A DNA stretch of 64,000 nucleotides from Agromyces aurantiacus. GTDB taxonomy: Bacteria; Actinomycetota; Actinomycetes; Actinomycetales; Microbacteriaceae. The notes under the pieces are model-generated. The model had not been told where the DNA came from, did no database searches, and saw only the letters and a list, made by a program, of their open reading frames with translations. The position numbers and the translations under genes were made by a program. Position 1 is the first letter of the stretch. Every line of letters begins with the position of its first letter. Of this stretch, positions 1 to 8,722 are shown one piece after another. The stretch lies in NCBI RefSeq assembly GCF_016907355.1, contig NZ_JAFBBW010000001.1:1054001-1118000 (forward strand), written 5' to 3'.

Positions 1-1104
1 GACCCGGTGGGTCGCGTTCCGGTGCGGCAGGCCGGCGATCGCGCGCACCACGAACTCGATGCCCGCATCGCCGATAGCGTGGGTGGTCGTCGGGATGCCG
101 CGGCGGTCGAGCTCGGTGAGCGCCTCGCGGTACTGCTCCGGGTCGAGCCAGAGCGACTTGGTCGACTCGCCGAGGCAGTCGGGCTCGTGCAGCCAGGCCG
201 TGCCGTTGTCGATCGTGCCGTCGATCATCATCTTCACGCCCTCGACGACCCAGCGACGCCCGCGCGTTCCCTGCAGGCGTGCGAGCCGGTCGACCTCCTC
301 GACGGCGGTGCCGGGTTCGAACCACGGCGACATCCGCAGTCGGATGGGCAGGTCGCGGGTCTGCTCGATCGCCCGGAGGAGCTCGATCGTGTCGGGCGCC
401 AGGTCCTGCACCTGCCCGGCGGTGAAGCCGGCGCGGGCCATCCGCAGGAGCACGTCATGGAGCCGGTCGACGCGCTGGTCGAACGAGAGCTCCGGGACGA
501 ACGGCTGGACGATCGCCATCGCCTGCAGTTCGAGGAGGTACCCGGTCGGCCGGCCGTCGGCATCGGTGACGACGCGGGAGCCGTCCGTGAACCGCTCGTC
601 GCCGCGGCATCCGGCGATCTCGAGGGCCCGGCTCGAGGCCAGCGCGGCGTGCGCGTCGAACAGCCGGATGAACGCCGGGCGGCCCGGGGCGACCTCGTCG
701 AGCACGCGGTTGGTGACCTCGCCGCCCTCGAACGCGTTCGGGTCGAGCCCCCAGCCGAGCAGCCAGTCGCCGTCGCCCAGGTGCTCGAGCTCGGCGCGCA
801 GGCGGTGCTCGACGTCGGCGAGGGTGCGGCATCCATTCAGGTCGGCGCCGCGCGTGAGGCCGAGGCCGAACACGGGGTGGATGTGGCTGTCGACGAAGCC
901 CGGGAGGATCGCCGCGCCCGGCAGTTCGATCACCGTGGTGGCGTCGTCGATGAGCGGCTCGAGGTCGGCGCGCCCGCCGATGGCGAGGATCCTGCCGTCG
1001 GCGACCGCGACGCCCGTGGCATCCGTCGGGGCGAGGTCCTGGTCGGCCATGGTGATGACGCGGCCGCCGAAGACCACGGTCTCGGCGCTCGTGCGAGTGC
1101 TCAT
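1..1104 (-). CDS. YtcJ-like amidohydrolase (C-terminus cut by window edge)
   Basis: The visible 368 residues are the N-terminal part of a metal-dependent amidohydrolase of the YtcJ type, a family usually about 540 residues long. The N-terminal beta-sandwich (residues 1-55) is followed by the metal-binding motif DSHIHP in the context ILPGFVDSHIHP. A later THAIGD stretch near the window edge matches the family's second histidine site. The ATG at 1104 overlaps the stop of the upstream permease as ATGA, so the two are translationally coupled. The usual reaction is hydrolysis of an amide, formamide or cyclic amide in the cytoplasm; the substrate is unknown. Pairing with an amine/amino-acid permease suggests uptake followed by hydrolysis of a nitrogen compound. 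Confidence 0.88.
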   Translation of the reverse strand, partial: MSTRTSAETVVFGGRVITMADQDLAPTDATGVAVADGRILAIGGRADLEPLIDDATTVIELPGAAILPGFVDSHIHPVFGLGLTRGADLNGCRTLADVEHRLRAELEHLGDGDWLLGWGLDPNAFEGGEVTNRVLDEVAPGRPAFIRLFDAHAALASSRALEIAGCRGDERFTDGSRVVTDADGRPTGYLLELQAMAIVQPFVPELSFDQRVDRLHDVLLRMARAGFTAGQVQDLAPDTIELLRAIEQTRDLPIRLRMSPWFEPGTAVEEVDRLARLQGTRGRRWVVEGVKMMIDGTIDNGTAWLHEPDCLGESTKSLWLDPEQYREALTELDRRGIPTTTHAIGDAGIEFVVRAIAGLPHRNATHRV

Positions 1105-2552
1105 CGTGCCTCGACCTCCGCTCCGCCGATGCGGGCGTACAGCTCGGGACGGCTCGAGCGGAGCACGAGCGCGTACACGCCGCCCGCAATCAGCACCAGC
1201 GGCACGACGGCCAGGATGACGGCGTTGATCGCCGGGCCCGCCGCGGTGAGGAAGTCGATCGTCGACACGAGGATCGCCAGGAGCACGGTCATCGCCACGA
1301 TCGAGAAGATCGCCGCCGGGAGCACGTACCACTTCCGCTCGAGGTGCCGGTTCCGGAGGATGAAGACCAGGACGGCGACCGACGCGAGCAGCTGCAGCGT
1401 GATGATGCCGTAGACGCCGGGCGAGTTGACCCAGATGACGAGCTGCGTCAGTGGGTCGAGCCCGGCGACGCCGAAGGCGAGGACGACGGCGACGGCGACC
1501 ACGCTCTGCAGCAGCCCCGCGACCCACGGCGCACCGAATCGGTTGGTGCGGTTGAAGAAGGCGGGCAGGATGCCGTCGCGCGACAGCGCGAAGCTGTACC
1601 GGTTGATCGCGTTGTGGAAGGCGAGCTGCCCGGCGAAGATGCTCGAGACGATCAGGATGAACATGACCGCGACGCCCCAGTCGCCCACGTACTGCCCCAT
1701 GGCGATGAAGAAGAACGCGGCCGGGTCCTCGGCGATCACCCCCTGCGCCTGCGCGTCGCCGAAGGCCTGGATGACGAGCCACAGCGTGCCGGTGTAGAAG
1801 AGCGCCAGGAACGCCACGGCGATGTACGTCGCGCGCGGGATGGAACGGACCGGGTCGCGCGTCTCGTTGCGGTAGAGCACGGTGGACTCGAAGCCCATGA
1901 ACGCGGCGAAGCCGAACCCGAGGATCGCGAACATGCTCGGCGTGAAGATGTTCTCCGGAGCGAACGTCGCGAACCCGAGGTCGCCGCCGCGCTGGCTCAG
2001 GATGGCGGCGGCGAGGACCAACAGGAGGGCGGTCTCGAGCACGAGGAGGACGCCGAGCACGCGCGCGCCGACATCCACGCCCGCGGCGGCGAGACCGAAC
2101 ACGAGCGCCGCACCGACCACGGCGAGCACCCACCAGGGCAGCTGGATCCCGAAGACCTGGGCGAGCATGCCCTCGGCCATCACCCCGAAGAGGCCCCAGA
2201 GCCCGATCTGCAGGAGGTTGTACGACACCCACGCGAGGAACCCGGCTGCCAGACCGACGACCTTGCCGAGCCCGACGGCGATGTACGTGTAGAAGCCGCC
2301 CATGGGCTTGAGGTTGCGGGCGGTGAAGAGGAAGCCGATCGAGAAGACGGCGAGGACCACGCCGGCGATCGCGTAGACGAGCGGCGCCGAGACGCCGCCG
2401 ATCAGCACCGCGAGGGGGCCGATGCCGGCGAGCACGCTGAGGGGTGCCGCCGCCGAGACCACGAGGAAGACGACGCCCCACGTTCCGAGCGCCGCGCTCT
2501 TCAGCGTGCCGGTCTTGGGTGTCTCGTCGAGGAGGGTCGAATCGAGGGTCAC
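1101..2552 (-). CDS. APC-family amino acid/amine permease
   Basis: A 483-residue inner-membrane transporter with about 12 hydrophobic segments. It has the APC-family opening (SAALGTWGVVFLVVSAAAPL), a GGFYTYIAVGLG motif near the end of helix 3 and GFAAFMGFESTVLY in helix 6. These fit the amino acid-polyamine-organocation superfamily. A GTG start at 2552 is chosen because AAGGAG lies 6 bases upstream; an in-frame ATG farther upstream has no such site and would add 59 residues lacking family features. It is the first gene of a two-gene operon with the amidohydrolase and is divergent from a LacI gene. Import of an amino acid, amine or amide is likely; the substrate cannot be read from sequence. 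Confidence 0.9.
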   Translation of the reverse strand: MTLDSTLLDETPKTGTLKSAALGTWGVVFLVVSAAAPLSVLAGIGPLAVLIGGVSAPLVYAIAGVVLAVFSIGFLFTARNLKPMGGFYTYIAVGLGKVVGLAAGFLAWVSYNLLQIGLWGLFGVMAEGMLAQVFGIQLPWWVLAVVGAALVFGLAAAGVDVGARVLGVLLVLETALLLVLAAAILSQRGGDLGFATFAPENIFTPSMFAILGFGFAAFMGFESTVLYRNETRDPVRSIPRATYIAVAFLALFYTGTLWLVIQAFGDAQAQGVIAEDPAAFFFIAMGQYVGDWGVAVMFILIVSSIFAGQLAFHNAINRYSFALSRDGILPAFFNRTNRFGAPWVAGLLQSVVAVAVVLAFGVAGLDPLTQLVIWVNSPGVYGIITLQLLASVAVLVFILRNRHLERKWYVLPAAIFSIVAMTVLLAILVSTIDFLTAAGPAINAVILAVVPLVLIAGGVYALVLRSSRPELYARIGGAEVEAR

Positions 2553-2640
2553 GAGCAACTCCTTCGTTGAATGCTGACCCGTGCCCGAGCGATGCGGCGA
2601 CGGGGGTGACGTGAGCAGAGTCTGTCTCATTTCCGTCGGA

Positions 2641-2658
2641 TGCGCAATCGATTGTGCA
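2641..2658. promoter_or_regulatory. CG-centred LacI-type operator
   Basis: The sequence TGCGCAATCGATTGTGCA is a near-perfect inverted repeat around a central CG, the classic form of a LacI-family operator. It lies between the permease operon and the divergent LacI gene at 2717. On the minus strand TTGCGC followed 17 bases later by CAGACT is a plausible permease promoter whose -35 would overlap the palindrome. On the plus strand TAGGAT at 2688-2693 is a candidate -10 for the regulator. Binding by the adjacent LacI protein is inference. Confidence 0.65.
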
Positions 2659-2716
2659 AATATGTCCCGAGTCGCTCGGTCGATCGTTAGGATCGTCCGG
2701 GGAGGGGAGGCATCCG

Positions 2717-3769
2717 ATGGTCGCCACACGCCCGCCGACGCTGCAGGATGTCGCCGACCGCTCCGGTGTCTCGAGGGGAACCGCCTCGCGGGCGCTCTCG
2801 GGCGTCGGTCGCGTCTCGGCGGAGACGCGCGCTCGGGTCGCCGCGGCGGCCGCGGAGCTGAACTTCACCACGAACAGCGGGGCGAGGAACCTCCGTCGCG
2901 CGCGCGCCGGCTCGATCGGCCTCTGGCTGCCGCAGGGCCTTCGCTTCATGGACTACTACATGAACTTCACCTTCGGCGTGGTCGAGGCGACCAACGACCG
3001 CGAGCTCACGGTCTCGCTCATCCCCGGCGACTTCCCGCCAGACAAGGCGCCCGGCCTGCACGTCGACGGCTTCGTGATGGCCGACGTCGACGGTCACGAC
3101 GAGCTCGCCCGGGCCATCCTCGCTCTCGGGAAGCCGGTCGTCACCTCGGAACTCGTGCCGCCGGGGATGCCGGAACCGACCGCCTCGGTGACGGCCGACC
3201 ATGCCGCCGCGACCCGACTGCTCCTCGATCGGCTGCGCGAGGGCGGCGCCGCCTCGATCGTGGTCCTCATCCCCGACATCGACCAGATGTGGGTGCAGGC
3301 CGTGCGCGAGGCCGCCGCCGCCTGGTCGGCGGAGCGCGCGGTGGGCCTCTCGATCCTTCCGCTCGCCGGCATCCCCGCCGCATCCGAGCTGCGCCAGGTC
3401 GTCGATGGGCTCATCGCGGCCCGGCGCGACGTGGATGCCATCGTCTGCGTGCCCGACGGACTGGGCGTCGGCATCCTCTCGGCTGTGCAGGAACTCGGTC
3501 GCACGGTGCCGGACGACCTCCAGATCGTCTCCTACGTCGACGGCGCCACGATGCCGATCGTGCAGCCGCCCATCAGCGCACTCGACCTGCGGCCCCGCGA
3601 AGCCGGACTCCGCGCCGGACAGTTGCTGGTGTCGCTGCTCGACGGGACGGCGCCGGGGGTGGAGTCGGTGGCCGGTTCGGAGCCGGGAGGGACCATCGTC
3701 GAGACGTTCGACCTCGTGTACCACGAGCGAGGCTCGACCCGGCGGCGCGAGGACGCGGCCGGGCGGTGA
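2717..3769 (+). CDS. LacI-family transcriptional regulator
   Basis: A 350-residue repressor-type protein. The N-terminal helix-turn-helix spans about residues 8-28 (TLQDVADRSGVSRGTASRAL), followed by the hinge and a periplasmic-binding-protein-like sensor domain. The ATG at 2717 follows GGAGGGGAGG at 2701-2710. It is divergent from the permease/amidohydrolase operon, with a CG-centred palindrome between, so control of that operon and of itself is the simplest reading. It also sits 113 bases upstream of the glycosidase operon at 3883, so a role there cannot be excluded. The sensor domain has several unusual stretches (for example DYYMNFTFGVVEATND), so the ligand is not predictable. Confidence 0.92.
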   Translation: MVATRPPTLQDVADRSGVSRGTASRALSGVGRVSAETRARVAAAAAELNFTTNSGARNLRRARAGSIGLWLPQGLRFMDYYMNFTFGVVEATNDRELTVSLIPGDFPPDKAPGLHVDGFVMADVDGHDELARAILALGKPVVTSELVPPGMPEPTASVTADHAAATRLLLDRLREGGAASIVVLIPDIDQMWVQAVREAAAAWSAERAVGLSILPLAGIPAASELRQVVDGLIAARRDVDAIVCVPDGLGVGILSAVQELGRTVPDDLQIVSYVDGATMPIVQPPISALDLRPREAGLRAGQLLVSLLDGTAPGVESVAGSEPGGTIVETFDLVYHERGSTRRREDAAGR

Positions 3770-3803
3770 CCCGCGGGCACCCCTGCATCGTGTCGGGCTG
3801 CCG

Positions 3804-3867
3804 TTTGATCAAACGATTGACCAAGGTGCTCAGGCCGTGTTATCGTCCTGCTCAAACGCTTAACCAA
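3804..3867 (+). promoter_or_regulatory. Promoter of the 3883-12249 operon with two LacI-like operators
   Basis: TTGACC (3817-3822) and TATCGT (3841-3846), 18 bases apart, form a good sigma70-type promoter. A direct repeat with consensus TCAAACGMTTRACCAA occurs at 3809-3824 and 3852-3867, 43 bases apart or about four helical turns. The core TCAAACGATTGA is an inverted repeat around CG. The first copy covers the -35 and the second covers the predicted transcription start. TTTGATCAAA at 3804-3813 is also a perfect palindrome. This arrangement suits repression by looping or tandem binding of a LacI dimer, probably one of the two LacI proteins encoded in the same operon (8719, 11197). Confidence 0.7.
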
Positions 3868-3882
3868 AGGACATCACCGCCG

Positions 3883-5412
3883 ATGACTGAGCCCGTCTTC
3901 TTCCGCCCGACCGACGCATGGGTCGGCGACGTCATCCCGTGGCAGGAAGACGGCGTCTTCCACCTCTTCTACCTGCACGAGGTTCGCCGCACCCCGAAGC
4001 CGGGCACTCCGTGGAACCTCATCACCACGACCGATCTCGTGCGATTCGACGACCGGGGCGTCGCGCTCGCGGCCGGCGACGACGACGCATCCGACTTCAA
4101 CGCCTACACCGGCAGCATCGTCCGCGATGCCGACGGCGTGCACCACCTCTTCTACACGGGGCAGAACCCGCGCCGCCTCGGCGACGACGGCCTGCCGCTC
4201 CAGCTGGTCATGCACGCGACCAGCGTCGACGGCATGGCGACGTGGCAGCGCCATCCGGAGCACACCTTCGGTGCGTCGATCCGGTACGAGACGGCCGACT
4301 GGCGAGATCCCTTCGTCTTCCGCGACGAGGAGGCCGGCCTCTGGCGCATGCTCATCGCCGCGCGCCACGTCGGCGGCCCCGAGCGACGCCGCGGCGTGAT
4401 CGCGCAGTGCGTCTCGCACGACCTCGCCTCGTGGCAGCCCGTCGAGCCGTTCTGGGACCCGCGACGCTACATCACCCACGAGTGTCCCGAGGTGTTCCAG
4501 TGGGGCGACTGGTGGTACCTCGTCTACTCCGAGTTCTCGGAGTCGTTCACCACGAGGTACCGGATGGCACGCAGCCTCCACGGGCCGTGGCGGGTCCCCG
4601 AGCACGATTCCCTCGATGGCCGTGCGTACTACGCCGCGAAGTCGGCCGAACGCGACGGGCGCCGGTTCTTCTTCGGCTGGATCGCGAGCCGCGACGGAGC
4701 CCGCGACGACGGCCCGTGGCTGTGGGCCGGCACGCTCTCGGTGCTCGAGGCGCGGCAGAACCCCGACGGCACGCTCGCGTTCGGGTTCCCGGCCGAGCTC
4801 ACCGCGAGCTTCACCGAGATGCAGTCGATCGGATTCGACGAAGCCGACGAAGACGAGCTGCCGCCCGCCGCCATCGGCGGCACGCCGATCGAACTGCGCG
4901 CGCACGACGGCTACCGCGCCGTGGTGTCGCGCGAGGAGCTGCCGAGCGCGTTCCACGCCGCCGTCACCTTCGATATCGCCGCCGGCACCACCGAGTGCGG
5001 AGTGCTGTTGCGATCGAGCGCAGACGGCGACGAGGGCTACGTGATCCGCCTCGAGCCCAAGCGCCACCGGATGGTGTTCGACCGCTGGCCGCGGCCGCGC
5101 ACCGGAGACGGCCAGTGGGAGGTCTCGGGCGACGTCCCGTACGTCATCGAACTCGAGCGGCCGTGCCACCTTCCGCCCGGCGAGCACACGCTCGAGGTCG
5201 TGGTCGACGGCGACCTCTGCGTGGCCGTGCTCGACGGCCGGGTCACCCTCAGCACCCGGCTGTACGACCGCCCTGCAGGTCGGCTGGGACTGTTCGTCGG
5301 CGAGGGCGCCGCGGTGGTGACGGGATGCCGCATCGGCACTCGCCCCGACGCGGAGTCCGCGCCCGACGAGACCGGAGCCGCGGCGCTCGTCGCGGCATCG
5401 GCGACAACCTGA
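3883..5412 (+). CDS. Clan GH-J glycoside hydrolase (GH32-like)
   Basis: A 509-residue cytoplasmic protein with no signal peptide. The first 320 residues look like a five-bladed propeller of the GH32/GH43/GH68 kind, and a C-terminal beta-sandwich follows. Three acidic positions match the GH32 triad: Asp16 in WVGDVIP (nucleophile position), Asp142 in the RDP motif WRDPFVF, and Glu200 in HECPEVF (acid/base). The usual WMNDPNG is absent and replaced by WVGDV, so this belongs to a divergent subgroup and need not act on sucrose or levan. ATG 3883 is the first gene after the operator-rich promoter, and a binding protein and permeases follow. It probably cleaves the sugar imported by that transporter. 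Family membership is fairly secure; substrate is unknown. Confidence 0.8.
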   Translation: MTEPVFFRPTDAWVGDVIPWQEDGVFHLFYLHEVRRTPKPGTPWNLITTTDLVRFDDRGVALAAGDDDASDFNAYTGSIVRDADGVHHLFYTGQNPRRLGDDGLPLQLVMHATSVDGMATWQRHPEHTFGASIRYETADWRDPFVFRDEEAGLWRMLIAARHVGGPERRRGVIAQCVSHDLASWQPVEPFWDPRRYITHECPEVFQWGDWWYLVYSEFSESFTTRYRMARSLHGPWRVPEHDSLDGRAYYAAKSAERDGRRFFFGWIASRDGARDDGPWLWAGTLSVLEARQNPDGTLAFGFPAELTASFTEMQSIGFDEADEDELPPAAIGGTPIELRAHDGYRAVVSREELPSAFHAAVTFDIAAGTTECGVLLRSSADGDEGYVIRLEPKRHRMVFDRWPRPRTGDGQWEVSGDVPYVIELERPCHLPPGEHTLEVVVDGDLCVAVLDGRVTLSTRLYDRPAGRLGLFVGEGAAVVTGCRIGTRPDAESAPDETGAAALVAASATT

Positions 5413-5493
5413 ACGACGCACCCCCGACACCGCACCACCGACAACTGAACACGATTCCCCGCATTCCGGCTTCAATCAATGGAGATGAACGAC

Positions 5494-6837
5494 ATGAAGC
5501 ACAACCGCATCAGGGCTGCGGCGGTCGCCGCCGCGGCATCCGTCGCCCTCGTGCTGAGCGGCTGCGCGGGCGGCGCCGCCACCGCGACCGGCGATATCGA
5601 TCCCGACGGCGAGATCCAACCGCGCGAGATCTCGTGGCTGCTCTCCCGCCCGGCCGATGGCGGCGTGATCACCGCCATGCAGCAGATCGCCGACGAGTAC
5701 GCCGAGAAGCATCCCGGCTTCTCGCTGAACCTGATCACCACGCCCGACCGGCCCTCGTACATCCAGAAGTACGAGACCCTCGCCGCAGCGAACAAGCTGC
5801 CCGAGCTCTTCGACACCGACGCGACGCCGTTCGCGAAGAAGCTCGCCGACCAGGGCCGCATGATCGACGCCGAGGCGCTGCTGAAGGACCTCGACCTGTA
5901 TGACGATTACCGCCCGGCGGCGCTGAACTACCAGCGGTTCGACGACGGCTCGCTCTACATGGTGCCGTTCGAGTTCCAGCTCGAGTTCTTCTGGTACAAC
6001 AGAGCCCTCTTCGACCAGGCCGGCGTCGAGGTGCCGACATCGCTCGACGATTTCCCCGCGATGTGCGAGGCACTGCGAGCCGCCGGCGTCACGCCGATCG
6101 CGCTCGACGGCCAGGACCAGTGGCCGCTGGAGCGGTACATGGCCTACCACCCGTTCCGCACTGCAGGGCCCGAGTACGTGCAGCAGCTGAAGAAGGGCGA
6201 TGCGAAGTTCGCCGACCCCGACGGCGAGGCCGCAGTCGAATGGCTGCATTCCCTGGGCGAGGCCGGATGCTTCGCCGAGGGGTTCTCCTCGACCGGGTAC
6301 GCCGACGCCCAGGCCCTGTTCACGTCGGGCAAGGCGGCCGTGTACAACATCGGCACGTGGGAGCTCGCGAACCTCGCCACCGAGAACCTCGATGCGGGCG
6401 TCCGCGACGACGTCGACTACTTCACGCTTCCGCTGACCCCTGATGCCGTCACCGCCGCGAACGAGTACGTGACCCCGTCCGGCATCGGCATGGCGATCAA
6501 CGCGAAGACGTTCGATCCGCTCGTGCGCGACTTCCTCGCGTTCGCGCTCGAGCGCTACCCCGAGGTGTACGCGGCGACCGGCGCGCTGTCGCCCACGTCG
6601 AACGTCGAGACCACGATCCCCGACAACGCTACGCCCCTCTACGAGCGGGCCGTGCGGCAGGCCGACGATGTCGGCGAGAAGATCGCGATGCCGTGGGACA
6701 CGCAGCTCGATCCCACGTCGAACACCCGCCTGCAGCAGGAGTTGACCCTGCTGGTGCAGGGCGAGACCGCCCCCGACGAGTTCATCGAGACGATGGACGC
6801 CACGATCGCCGAGAACGGCCCCGCTGCCTTCGAGTGA
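5494..6837 (+). CDS. Sugar ABC transporter substrate-binding lipoprotein
   Basis: A 447-residue MalE-type (family 1) extracellular solute-binding protein. It begins MKHNR, then a hydrophobic segment ending in the lipobox LSGC, so it should be cleaved before cysteine and lipid-anchored on the outer face of the membrane. ATG 5494 is preferred because GGAG lies 9 bases upstream; an in-frame ATG at 5479 would place extra acidic residues before the signal peptide. The mature domain carries the typical YEKYETL-like and VYNIGTWEL stretches of sugar binders. It precedes two permeases, but a strong hairpin at 6842-6876 separates it from them, probably letting it be made in excess. Confidence 0.9.
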   Translation: MKHNRIRAAAVAAAASVALVLSGCAGGAATATGDIDPDGEIQPREISWLLSRPADGGVITAMQQIADEYAEKHPGFSLNLITTPDRPSYIQKYETLAAANKLPELFDTDATPFAKKLADQGRMIDAEALLKDLDLYDDYRPAALNYQRFDDGSLYMVPFEFQLEFFWYNRALFDQAGVEVPTSLDDFPAMCEALRAAGVTPIALDGQDQWPLERYMAYHPFRTAGPEYVQQLKKGDAKFADPDGEAAVEWLHSLGEAGCFAEGFSSTGYADAQALFTSGKAAVYNIGTWELANLATENLDAGVRDDVDYFTLPLTPDAVTAANEYVTPSGIGMAINAKTFDPLVRDFLAFALERYPEVYAATGALSPTSNVETTIPDNATPLYERAVRQADDVGEKIAMPWDTQLDPTSNTRLQQELTLLVQGETAPDEFIETMDATIAENGPAAFE

Positions 6838-6841
6838 TCCG

Positions 6842-6876
6842 CATGGTGGGGGCTGCCGCGTGCGGCCCCCACCATG
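6842..6876 (+). promoter_or_regulatory. Intercistronic hairpin between binding protein and permease
   Basis: CATGGTGGGGGC (6842-6853) pairs perfectly with GCCCCCACCATG (6865-6876), giving a 12-bp stem and an 11-base loop just after the binding-protein stop. No U-tract follows. In sugar ABC operons such hairpins commonly stabilise the upstream message or partly terminate transcription, so that the binding protein outnumbers the permeases. Confidence 0.7.
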
Positions 6877-6920
6877 ACCCCCCAACCCGCTCCGCCGCCC
6901 GCCCCATCCGAGAGGTCATC

Positions 6921-7814
6921 ATGAGCACCTCGATGCTCCCCAGCCGGTCGAAGACCTCGGTCCTCGTCTTCCTGATCCCGCCCCTGCTGCTCTACGGCGT
7001 GGCCGTGCTGCTGCCGATCCTGCAGTCGTTGTTCCTCAGCTTCTTCAGCTGGGACGGCATCACCTCGCTCCGCTTCGTCGGGTTCGACAACTACGCCCGC
7101 ATGTTCGTCGGCGACGACGTGTTCTGGACGGCGTTCTTCAACTCCCTCGGCTACCTCGCGATCTGCCTCGTGCTGCAGCTCGGCGGCGCACTCGTCGTCG
7201 CCAGCCTGCTCATCTCGCTCCGCCGCGGCCGCGAGGTCGTCAAGACGCTCTACCTGCTTCCCGCGGTCATCTCGACCGTTGCGATCGCGTTCCTGTTCCA
7301 GCGGATCTACTCGCTCGAGCCCGTCGGGCTGCTCAACCAGCTGCTCGCCTGGGTCGGCCTCGAAGGGCTGCAGCAGGCGTGGCTGTCGAACGTCGACACC
7401 GTCCTCGCCGCGGTCTCCATCCCCGAGGGATGGCGGTTCACCGGGCTGTACATGCTCATCATCTACGCCGCCCTGCTCGCGGTGCCGCAGGAGCTCGAGG
7501 AGGCCGCGCGTCTCGACGGGGCGAACTGGTGGCAGGTGTTCACCAGGATCCGGTTCCCCTACATCCGGCCGGTCTGGATCACGACCACGATCATGGCGAC
7601 CACGTATGCGCTGCGCGGCTTCGACATCCCGTACCTGCTCACCAATGGCGGCCCAGGACAGGCGTCGGAGCTGCTGACCACCTACATGTACAAGACCGCA
7701 TTCACGCACACCGACTACGGGTACGCGAGCACCATCTCGGTGTTCATCGTCGTCGAGTGCCTCATCGCGGTCGGGCTCATCATCCTCCTGCTCCGACGGA
7801 AGGCCGACGCATGA
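6921..7814 (+). CDS. Sugar ABC transporter permease (MalF/UgpA type)
   Basis: A 297-residue membrane protein with about six transmembrane helices. The conserved cytoplasmic EAA loop reads EAARLDGANWWQVF-x-R-I-x-FP, the contact site for the ATPase. ATG 6921 follows GAGAGG-like sequence. The stop overlaps the next permease start (ATGA at 7811-7814). It forms a heterodimeric channel with that neighbour. No ATPase gene is in the operon, so a shared MsiK-type ATPase encoded elsewhere is expected, as is usual for actinobacterial importers of this class. Confidence 0.92.
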   Translation: MSTSMLPSRSKTSVLVFLIPPLLLYGVAVLLPILQSLFLSFFSWDGITSLRFVGFDNYARMFVGDDVFWTAFFNSLGYLAICLVLQLGGALVVASLLISLRRGREVVKTLYLLPAVISTVAIAFLFQRIYSLEPVGLLNQLLAWVGLEGLQQAWLSNVDTVLAAVSIPEGWRFTGLYMLIIYAALLAVPQELEEAARLDGANWWQVFTRIRFPYIRPVWITTTIMATTYALRGFDIPYLLTNGGPGQASELLTTYMYKTAFTHTDYGYASTISVFIVVECLIAVGLIILLLRRKADA

Positions 7815-8722
7815 CCGCCACGGCTCTCGCCCCGACTCCCGAGCGGGCGCCTGCGCCGGCTCCGACCGGGCACATGTCACCTCGTCGCAGGCAGCGGCTC
7901 AACGTGCATCGCACGCTCGCGAGCGTCGTGATCTGGCTGATCGTGATCGTGCAGGTCTACCCCCTCGCCTGGCTCTTCATCACCAGCATCCGCACCGAAC
8001 AGGACTTCGCGAGCGGCAACCCCTTCGCGCTGCCGAGCGAGATCACCTTCGACAACTACGCTCGCGCGTTCGCGACCGGAAACCTCGGGCTCAACATCGT
8101 GAACAGCCTGATCGTGACCCTCGGAGCCAACCTGCTCATCGTGCTGCTCGGGATGATGGCGGCCTACGCACTGCAGGTGCTCGGGTTCCGACTCAGCCGC
8201 TTCGTGCGCGGGCTGTTCCTCATCGGCATCATCGTGCCCGTCCAGATCGCCCTCGTGCCGCTGTTCATCGACTACTCGTCGGTCGACCTGCTCGACACCT
8301 ACCAGTCGATGATCATCCCGCTGGCGGCGTTCTCGCTGCCGATGTCGATCTACCTGTTCTCGTCGTTCTACGAGTACATCCCGCGCGAGACCTACGAGGC
8401 GGCCTCGATCGACGGGGCTGGACCGTATCGGATCTTCGGGCAGATCACGTTCCCGCTCTCGGTGAACACCATCGTCACCGTCGTGCTCGTGAACAGCATC
8501 TTCATCTGGAACGACTTCATCTTCGCCAACACGTTCGTGCTCTCCGACGACCTCAAGACCATCCCGCTGGGTTTGCAGAACTACATCGGCGCGATGGGCA
8601 ACGTCGACTGGACCGCCACGTTCGCCGCCGTGTGCATCACGATCACGCCGTTGCTGCTCGTCTTCCTCGTGTTGAACAAGGCGATGATCTACGGTCTGGA
8701 GAGCGGGGCCACGAAGGGATGA
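7811..8722 (+). CDS. Sugar ABC transporter permease (MalG/UgpE type)
   Basis: A 303-residue partner of the preceding permease. An N-terminal basic, proline-rich cytoplasmic stretch is followed by about six transmembrane segments, with an EAA loop reading YEAASIDGAGPYRIFGQITFP. The ATG at 7811 overlaps the previous stop by four bases, and its own stop overlaps the start of the LacI gene at 8719 in the same way. This continuous coupling puts transporter and regulator in one transcript. Confidence 0.92.
   Translation: MTATALAPTPERAPAPAPTGHMSPRRRQRLNVHRTLASVVIWLIVIVQVYPLAWLFITSIRTEQDFASGNPFALPSEITFDNYARAFATGNLGLNIVNSLIVTLGANLLIVLLGMMAAYALQVLGFRLSRFVRGLFLIGIIVPVQIALVPLFIDYSSVDLLDTYQSMIIPLAAFSLPMSIYLFSSFYEYIPRETYEAASIDGAGPYRIFGQITFPLSVNTIVTVVLVNSIFIWNDFIFANTFVLSDDLKTIPLGLQNYIGAMGNVDWTATFAAVCITITPLLLVFLVLNKAMIYGLESGATKG

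Noticed and set aside
1344..2570. Long plus-strand reading frame opposite the APC permease
   Set aside because: Its product is charge-repetitive (Glu/Arg/Asp) with no fold or motif, and the minus strand carries a clear membrane transporter. Such antisense frames are expected in GC-rich DNA.
3804..3813. TTTGATCAAA as a stand-alone operator
   Set aside because: It is a perfect palindrome but has no second copy, while the longer TCAAACGMTTRACCAA repeat overlapping it occurs twice and explains the region better.
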